Shown here: positions 58,575-64,000 of the stretch, one piece after another
How positions within the stretch are numbered: the first letter of the stretch is position 1
Layout of the letters: every line of letters begins with the position of its first letter
DNA from: DASXUX01 sp036504595
Lineage (GTDB): Bacteria; Planctomycetota; SZUA-567; H5-PLA8
Length of the DNA: 64,000 bases
Assembly: GCA_036504595.1 (NCBI GenBank)
Contig: DASXUX010000042.1
Span: forward strand, 62,001-126,000
Direction: 5' to 3'
Translations under genes and position numbers: made by a program
Notes under the pieces: model-generated
The model's database searches: none
What the model was told of the DNA's origin: nothing
The model's input: the letters and a program-made list of their open reading frames with translations, nothing else

Positions 58575-59128
58575 ACTTTCTTCTTTGAAATCAGCACAGC
58601 ACCGAGCATCGCCACCAGAATCAAGATCGACGCCAGTTCGAACGGCACCACCCAGTTGCTGAACAGCGCTTGCCCGATCCGTTCCACGCTGCCAAACGTC
58701 GCATCGTTGAGCGGCGCGGCAAAGGCGCTGCTTAGATCGTGCGGTTCGGCGCCGGCGTCGGACGCTCCACGCACCACCATCTCCGGCACGCCGCGGCGCA
58801 CGAACTCACGGATCGCCCCGCCCAGCATGCCGACTCCGACGGTGGCCAGCGCGGTGGACCAGAGCGGCCAGTCGTCCTTCAAATCTTCTGGCTTCAGGTT
58901 AATGAGCATGATGACGAACAGGAACAGCACCAGGATGGCGCCGCCGTACACGATCATCTGGATCGCGGCCAGGAACGGAGCCTGCAGCAGAATGAACAGC
59001 GTCGTCATGCCCAGAAAAAACGGCAGCATGAAGAGCACCGAGTAGACCGGGTTCTTCTGTAGCACAATCGCCAATGCCGAAAGGAAGCAGACGATCGCAG
59101 AGATCAGGAAAACGGTATCGGCATACAT
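58571..59128 (-). CDS. nuoJ: NADH-quinone oxidoreductase subunit J
   Basis: The 185-residue protein has five membrane segments: VFLISAIVCFLSALAIV, VLFMLPFFLGMTTLFILLQAPFLAAIQMIVYGGAI, VLFLFVIMLIN and FELASILILVAMLGAVLI. The YGGAILVLFLF motif near the pi-bulge helix is typical of NuoJ. ATG 59128. It overlaps nuoK. Confidence 0.94.
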   Translation of the reverse strand: MYADTVFLISAIVCFLSALAIVLQKNPVYSVLFMLPFFLGMTTLFILLQAPFLAAIQMIVYGGAILVLFLFVIMLINLKPEDLKDDWPLWSTALATVGVGMLGGAIREFVRRGVPEMVVRGASDAGAEPHDLSSAFAAPLNDATFGSVERIGQALFSNWVVPFELASILILVAMLGAVLISKKKV

Positions 59129-59154
59129 AGCGGTCTAGCAGGTCCCCTCACTTA

Positions 59155-59189
59155 AGTCTTGAGTCTGGAGTCTTGGAGTCTGGAGTCAA
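59155..59189. repeat. Stuttered word, GAGTCTGG type, between nuoJ and nuoI
   Basis: AAGTCTTGAGTCTGGAGTCT and TTGGAGTCTGGAGTCAAG repeat without the complement half. It is in the 115-base gap between nuoI and nuoJ. Confidence 0.75.
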
Positions 59190-59243
59190 GAAGAGGCACC
59201 TGTTTACCACTTATTTGTTGACTCAAGGCTCACCCAACTGCTG

Positions 59244-59870
59244 TTAATGTGGTTTGTGGCTCTCCCCATTGTTCGGCTTGGCTCCCGGCACGCCATCGGG
59301 CCGGTACTGATGTTTGCTTAAGCTCAGGCCGTAGCGTTCGCCGTCGGCCAGCAGCCTGTCCAGCTTGTAGATTTTCTCTTCCCGCGTGGAAGCAACCACG
59401 TTGTAGGTCGTGGACAGCGCAATGGCATCGACCGGACAGGCTTCTTCGCAGTAGCCGCAGTAGATGCAGCGCAGCATGTCGATTTCAAAGCGCACCGGGT
59501 AGCGCTCGCGATTCTTCCAGTCCGGCGGCGTCGGGGCCGCTTCGATGTGGATGCACTCCGCCGGACACGCCGCCGCGCACATGAAGCACGCGACGCACTT
59601 CACGTGGCCTTCTTCGTCCTTCTTGAGGTAATGTTCGCCCCGATACCCTTGCCGCGGAGTGTGGTACTTCGCCGGGTTCTTGCGATCAGTGCCGTCGTAA
59701 TCGACCGTGAAGGAGTCGCTCTTCTTGCCGAACATGTGGCTGAACGTGTTCTTCAAGCCCTTTGCGATTTCAGGGAAATACAGCTTTTCAGCCAGCGTTT
59801 GTTTGCGTTCCATATCAGGCACGGCAGGTTTGCCGTGTTTCTCATGCGGATCGGGTCCATGTCCACTCAT
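59244..59870 (-). CDS. nuoI: NADH-quinone oxidoreductase subunit I
   Basis: Two [4Fe-4S] ferredoxin motifs are present: CVACFMCAAACP and CIYCGYCEEACPVDAI. These are the N6a and N6b clusters that pass electrons to the quinone. ATG 59870 has GGAG 6 bases upstream. The 208-residue protein has a longer N-terminal lead than the E. coli form. It is separated from nuoH by a 295-base repeat region, a long gap for a nuo operon. Confidence 0.95.
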   Translation of the reverse strand: MSGHGPDPHEKHGKPAVPDMERKQTLAEKLYFPEIAKGLKNTFSHMFGKKSDSFTVDYDGTDRKNPAKYHTPRQGYRGEHYLKKDEEGHVKCVACFMCAAACPAECIHIEAAPTPPDWKNRERYPVRFEIDMLRCIYCGYCEEACPVDAIALSTTYNVVASTREEKIYKLDRLLADGERYGLSLSKHQYRPDGVPGAKPNNGESHKPH

Positions 59871-60165
59871 AAACTGCTCCGTCCTTCTTCGCCCCAAAGG
59901 GGCCGTACATGTCAGCCCAGGGCAAGCGAGCAGCGCGAGCGCCGCCCTGGGTTGCGTGCCCCTTTGCGTTTCGTCGCCCTGAAAGGGCCGGACACTGCGG
60001 CGTCTTGTTTAGCCCTTTCAGGGCGACGGATTCCGTAGAGCGCTCGGACCCAGGGCGGCGAGCCGCTACGCGTCTCTTGCCCTGGGCTGACTTGTACGGC
60101 GCCTTCGGCGCGAAAGCCTGAAAACACCGACTGGGCTAGGGTTTGAAGTTGCAGTTCTGAATTCA
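59871..60165. repeat. Nested inverted-repeat element between nuoH and nuoI
   Basis: Three nested arms are visible. The outer pair is CAGCCCAGGGCAAG (near 59913) with CTTGCCCTGGGCTG (60076). A middle pair is CGCCGCCCTGGGT (59940) with ACCCAGGGCGGCG (60048). An inner pair is CGTCGCCCTGAAAGGGC (59972) with GCCCTTTCAGGGCGACG (60012). Together they can fold to a nearly 190-base structure inside the operon. No gene is present. Confidence 0.87.
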
Positions 60166-61353
60166 TTATCTCTGCCCAGAGAGCCCCAGGAACGCTGTAA
60201 GAACCAAATTTCCCAGAGCCAGCGGAATCATGATTTTCCAGCCCAGGTTCATGAGCTGGTCCCAGCGGAAGCGCGGCAGCGTCCAGCGCACCCACATCGA
60301 GAAGAAAATGAACGCGAGCACCTTCACGCTGAAGACCAGCAGCCCGATCAATGCGGCCAGAATCGGCCCGAGCAGCGGGAAGAACGCCGGGTGCAGGTGC
60401 TCGATCTGCCAGAAGAAGGGATAGTGCCACCCGCCCAGGAACATCGTCGCGATCAGAGCGCCCATCGTCAGCATCGCGATGTATTCGCCCTGGAAAAACA
60501 TGCCGAAGCCCATCGAGTTATATTCGGTGTGATAGCCTCCCACGAGTTCGGCTTCGCACTCGGGTAGGTCGAATGGCAAGCGGTTGTTTTCGGCGAACGC
60601 GCAAATCGTAAAAAGAATAAATGCGAGGGGCTGGCGCCGAATCCCCCAATCCCAGATACCGTACGACACGCCGTCCCACACGTCGCCGGTTTTCACGCCG
60701 CCGGCCTGCTGATAGACCATGTCGCGCAGCGAGACCGTGTCGTAGGTCATCACAATCGACAAAATGACGATGCCCATCGCCACTTCGTAGCTGACCATCT
60801 GCGCCATCGCTCGCACGCCGCCGAGCAGGCTGTACTTGTTATTGCTCGCCCACCCGCCGAACGCGACGCCGTACGCGGACAAACTCGCCACCGCGAGCAC
60901 GAATAGGATGCCCACATTCAGGTCGGCAACCTGGAGCATGAAGGGGGAGCGTGCCTTGTCATAGAGGATGTCCGGACCGATCGGGACGACGATGTAGGCG
61001 ATCAGCGGCGGCAGCAGAGCGAAGGCTGGCGCCATCAAATACAGCAGCTTATCCGCGCCGGCGGGAATGAAGAACTCCTTAGAGAGCAGCTTCACGGCAT
61101 CGGCGAACGGTTGCACAACGCCGTCCAGGCGCAAGACCCGAAGCAGCCGCGCCAGTGCGCTGGTGCTGCTGGTCTTGATCCCAATAAGGCCCAGCGGGCT
61201 CTCTGGTCCCAGCAGGCCGACGCGATTGGGCCCGACGCGATTCTGAATCCACGCGCAAACTTTGCGCTCGTAGTAGACCAGGATCGGCACAATGCCCAGC
61301 ACGCCGAGAAGTACGAGCACGATGGGGATGAGTTTCAGCCACCAGAATTCCAT
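60166..61353 (-). CDS. nuoH: NADH-quinone oxidoreductase subunit H
   Basis: The 395-residue polytopic subunit has ERKVCAWIQNRVGPNRVGLLG at the N-terminus, ENNRLPFDLPECEAELVGGYHTEYNSM (quinone cavity) and RWTLPRFRWDQLMNLGWK near the end. It has about eight or more membrane segments. NuoH forms the quinone-binding chamber with NuoB/D/I. ATG 61353 shares one base with the nuoG stop (TGATG), so the two are coupled. Confidence 0.96.
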   Translation of the reverse strand: MEFWWLKLIPIVLVLLGVLGIVPILVYYERKVCAWIQNRVGPNRVGLLGPESPLGLIGIKTSSTSALARLLRVLRLDGVVQPFADAVKLLSKEFFIPAGADKLLYLMAPAFALLPPLIAYIVVPIGPDILYDKARSPFMLQVADLNVGILFVLAVASLSAYGVAFGGWASNNKYSLLGGVRAMAQMVSYEVAMGIVILSIVMTYDTVSLRDMVYQQAGGVKTGDVWDGVSYGIWDWGIRRQPLAFILFTICAFAENNRLPFDLPECEAELVGGYHTEYNSMGFGMFFQGEYIAMLTMGALIATMFLGGWHYPFFWQIEHLHPAFFPLLGPILAALIGLLVFSVKVLAFIFFSMWVRWTLPRFRWDQLMNLGWKIMIPLALGNLVLTAFLGLSGQR

Positions 61354-63131
61354 CAGGCTCCGCTCCCTCCTTCGTTCGTGCCGGAACCGGCAAGCACTCT
61401 GCCTTTCATGCCCAGCTCCTGATGGCTCATCCCCGCCAGCGCCGGATAAATTCCAGCCATGCGGCGGAAAACTTCGCGTGCGGAAATGAGCTTGGTGTCG
61501 GGGGCTCCGGCGGCGCGCAGCACGCGCTGCAAGACCGTTAGATCGTCGAATCCGTGCGCCAGCGGATCGATGGTTCGCCGGATCACCTGCGCGCGCTGCT
61601 GGCTGTTGATGAACACGCCATCCTTTTCGGCGAATGTGGATCCCGGCAGCACGACGTGAGCCACCTCGGTAAGCGGTCCAGGCAGGATGTCCTGGACGAC
61701 GAGATAATCCAGCTTCTTGAACGCGGCGAGTAATTCAGCCGACGGAGTGAAATGCGGCATGTTCGCGACCAGGTACAGCGCGCGAATGCGACCGCTGTTT
61801 ATGCCGTCGAGGATACGCGCGGTCGCGGCTTCGACGTCAGCGCCAAAAATCACTCTCAGCCCTGCGCGGTTGGGGTTCTTGTCGGCTTCGATCTTGAATC
61901 TTGGGAAGACTTCATCTTGGGTGCTGGCCTGCGCGAGAGCGCCGATCTGCGTGCAACCGATCGTGTCCAGAAGCTGCTTGAACGTGTGCATTTCCTCGAG
62001 CGTCATCCACGCGCTAGCCAGGCCCGCAACGCGCTCGGAGTCCTTGCTTGCGAACTCCTTCAGCTTCGCGCCGACTTTCTGCGTCACGCCAAGCGCGTCC
62101 ATTGTCGCGGTGCCATCGCTGCGGCAGAAGAGAATGCGTTTGCGGTCATTGATGTAGTGGAAGTCATGGCGGCCATAATCGCACATCCACCAGCCGTTCA
62201 CGTCTACGTTTTCGCGCGGCTGCAGGCGGCGGACATATTCTTTGGCGGTCTGCACGGTAATGTTGCAGCCCTTTGAGCAGTCCGGGCAGATCGACGCCGT
62301 CTTCTGCAAATACCACGCGCGGTAGGTGTACATCAAATCCGTGTCGATCAGCGCGCCAACCGGGCAGATGTCCACGATGTTTCCCATCAGCGGGTTGTTC
62401 ACCGGATGGCCGGGAGCGATGTCGATCTCGCTGCGATCGCCGCGCTGGATAACGTACAGTTCGCTGGTGCCGGAGACTTCGTCCAGAAAACGCGTACAGC
62501 GCGTGCAAAGGATGCAGCGGTCGGTCCAGAGCTTGATCGCATGCGGCTGGCCGGGATAGCCGAGGTCCTTCGGCGCTTTCTCGTTTTTCAGTTCCTCAAA
62601 GCGGCTGTCGGCTCGCCCGTGCGTGTAGGCGTAATCCTGAAGCTTGCATTCGCCGGCCTTGTCGCAAACAGGGCAGTCCAGCGGATGGTTGATCAGGAGG
62701 AATTCCATGATCCACTTGCGCGCTTCGAGCACCGCCGGCGTTTCGGTTTCGATGATCATTCCGCGCGGATTGAGCGGTTCACGGCAGGAGATGATCGGCT
62801 TGGGGTACGGCTGCGACGGCTGAAGCGCGAGGTTCGGCGCCATGATCGGCTTGGCGGTCATGACATCGATCTGGTTGACGTAGCACATACGGCAATTGCC
62901 GTCGGGTTCCAACCCCGGATGCCAGCAGTAGTGCGGGACTTTGTACTTCAGTTCGCGCAAGGCCTCGATCAGCGTGCGATACTTCTTCGGATCGATGAAG
63001 TGGTCCTTGCCGTTGACGCGCAGGCACATCAGGCCCGGCGGAGCTTTCGGCAGCTCGATGGCGGGCGCCTTGGCGGCCGGGATCATCGTGGTCGCGGGCT
63101 TTGTTCCGGTGATTTTCTTTTCTTCAGACAT
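61353..63131 (-). CDS. nuoG: NADH-quinone oxidoreductase subunit G
   Basis: The [2Fe-2S] site uses HYCWHP, GNCRMC and CREPL. The His-Cys3 cluster follows (NHPLDCPVCDKAGECKLQD), then CILCTRCTRFLDEV with DICPVGAL, and further CPDCSKGC. The C-terminal molybdopterin-like domain is shorter than in E. coli. Start ATG 63131 (592 residues). It carries electrons from NuoF toward NuoI in the peripheral arm. An extra N-terminal region of about 33 residues rich in Lys, Ala and Pro precedes the first domain. Confidence 0.95.
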   Translation of the reverse strand: MSEEKKITGTKPATTMIPAAKAPAIELPKAPPGLMCLRVNGKDHFIDPKKYRTLIEALRELKYKVPHYCWHPGLEPDGNCRMCYVNQIDVMTAKPIMAPNLALQPSQPYPKPIISCREPLNPRGMIIETETPAVLEARKWIMEFLLINHPLDCPVCDKAGECKLQDYAYTHGRADSRFEELKNEKAPKDLGYPGQPHAIKLWTDRCILCTRCTRFLDEVSGTSELYVIQRGDRSEIDIAPGHPVNNPLMGNIVDICPVGALIDTDLMYTYRAWYLQKTASICPDCSKGCNITVQTAKEYVRRLQPRENVDVNGWWMCDYGRHDFHYINDRKRILFCRSDGTATMDALGVTQKVGAKLKEFASKDSERVAGLASAWMTLEEMHTFKQLLDTIGCTQIGALAQASTQDEVFPRFKIEADKNPNRAGLRVIFGADVEAATARILDGINSGRIRALYLVANMPHFTPSAELLAAFKKLDYLVVQDILPGPLTEVAHVVLPGSTFAEKDGVFINSQQRAQVIRRTIDPLAHGFDDLTVLQRVLRAAGAPDTKLISAREVFRRMAGIYPALAGMSHQELGMKGRVLAGSGTNEGGSGA

Positions 63132-63178
63132 CACAATGACCCTGACCGCACTATTCTAACCGTTCCGCCTGCTGCACT

Positions 63179-64000
63179 CTACAACCTCACCGCCTTATCG
63201 CCGAACTTTTCCACGACCATGCTCTTCTTATTCTCGCAGAAGTATTTGAACTCCTCGCGGAACTTTGTGACGAACGAACCAATCGGCATGGCGCAGGAAT
63301 CGGACAGCAGACAGATCGTCGTGCCCGACATCTGCTGCGCGACGTTATGCAGACGCTCGAAATCGCCGGGCTTGGCCTGGCCGCGCACAATCTTGGCCAG
63401 GATCTTCTCGGTCCAGCCCGTGCCTTCGCGACAGGGCGTGCATTGGCCGCAAGATTCGTGATGGTAGAAACGCACGAGATTGTAGAGCGCGTTGACCATG
63501 CACACGCGTTCGTTCATCACGATCACCGCGGCCGAGCCCAGCAGCGAGCCGGCTTTGCGGACTTCGTCGAAACTCATCTGCATGTCCAGGCTGTCGGAGA
63601 GCTCTTTGCCGCCGGAACCCATGTAGCCCTGGCCGTCGTAGCGCATGACCGGCATCGACGAACCGCCGGGGATCACCGCTTTGAGCGGAACATCGTCGAG
63701 CATCCCGCCGCCGAAGCGCTCATCAAAGATGACTTCCCGCATCGTGATGTTCATCGGGTGTTCGTAGTTTCCGGGGCGCTTGATGTGACCGGACAGGCAA
63801 TAGACCTGCGGGCCGGGGCTGTCGTTCTTGGCGGGCGCGCCATCGGGACCGGGCTTCTCGCCGATCTTCGCGAAGGCATCGGCGCCGACGCGGATGATGT
63901 ATGGCAGCGCAGCGATTGTAGTCGCATTGTTCACGACTGTCGGGCAGCGCCATGCGCCTTCGACAGCCGGGAACGGTGGCTTGACCTTGGGATAGCCGCG
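63179..64000 (-). CDS. nuoF: NADH-quinone oxidoreductase subunit F, cut by window edge
   Basis: The frame is open from the stop at 63179 to base 64000 (273 residues). It includes RGYPKVKPPFPAVEGAWRCPTVVNN, the middle domain, and the [4Fe-4S] ligand motif ESCGQCTPCREG with the fourth Cys in TICLLSD. These bind N3 next to FMN. The N-terminal FMN/NADH-binding part lies beyond the edge. It is the most upstream complex I gene visible; nuoE, B, C, D are expected further right or elsewhere. Confidence 0.94.
   Translation of the reverse strand, partial: RGYPKVKPPFPAVEGAWRCPTVVNNATTIAALPYIIRVGADAFAKIGEKPGPDGAPAKNDSPGPQVYCLSGHIKRPGNYEHPMNITMREVIFDERFGGGMLDDVPLKAVIPGGSSMPVMRYDGQGYMGSGGKELSDSLDMQMSFDEVRKAGSLLGSAAVIVMNERVCMVNALYNLVRFYHHESCGQCTPCREGTGWTEKILAKIVRGQAKPGDFERLHNVAQQMSGTTICLLSDSCAMPIGSFVTKFREEFKYFCENKKSMVVEKFGDKAVRL

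Overview
The window is a GC-rich, gene-dense bacterial chromosome segment. Its gene content points to a Planctomycetota/PVC-like lineage or a neighbouring candidate phylum. It carries a DUF4159/von Willebrand factor protein, a sulfatase, an FGE-like protein, a PQQ-propeller protein, a beta-helix protein, zinc-ribbon proteins with a membrane segment, and several small proteins of an 'R-F-x-L-x-T-L' membrane type. The lineage is an inference from content; no rRNA or tRNA gene was seen to confirm it.

Layout. 1-4733: Uma2 nuclease N-terminus, acyl carrier protein and ketosynthase, a single-domain receiver, and two coupled NAD-dependent sugar-nucleotide epimerases. 4780-12964: pterin carbinolamine dehydratase, a diheme lipoprotein, leuC and leuD separated by a lower-GC nuclease cassette, two zinc-ribbon proteins, and an aldehyde dehydrogenase. 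13040-18096: a minus-strand carbohydrate cluster (GH38 alpha-mannosidase, secreted clan GH-A hydrolase, broken FGE-like protein). 18489-25548: aat, a HAD phosphatase, truA, a secreted S1/P1-type nuclease or phospholipase, DUF3052, a zinc-ribbon/LamG protein and an SGNH hydrolase. 26270-30693: thiolase, sulfatase, and a polytopic glycosyltransferase-like protein. 30807-38339: one giant gene of about 2510 codons with VWA, Pro/Gly-rich repeat and DUF4159 regions. 38616-41004: a B12-binding mutase subunit, 3-hydroxyacyl-CoA dehydrogenase and enoyl-CoA hydratase. 41335-49834: secreted proteins, a uroporphyrinogen-decarboxylase-like protein and a PQQ-propeller protein. 50018-64000: etfA, DUF2283, etfB and nuoN to nuoF, all on the minus strand.

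Metabolic picture. Thiolase, hydroxyacyl-CoA dehydrogenase, crotonase and a B12 mutase subunit suggest short-chain acyl-CoA metabolism. Electrons could pass through EtfAB, whose genes follow the complex I genes on the same strand. The hydrolases and the sulfatase suggest growth on complex glycans.

The most unusual property is repeat content. Almost every larger intergenic space holds a 'stuttered word' repeat, a short DNA word repeated two to five times and often followed by its inverted complement. Several longer hairpin families are also present. A separate 22-bp palindrome, with core GCGCCGGCCTCCGTGCCGG, occurs about ten times, always inside coding sequence and always keeping the frame open. 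It is read in at least three frames (VAPASVPA, GSAGLRAG, GTEAGA). The giant VWA/DUF4159 gene has absorbed copies of at least four different repeat families as protein. This resembles the Rickettsia palindromic elements that insert in genes, and is the best candidate here for an undescribed system.
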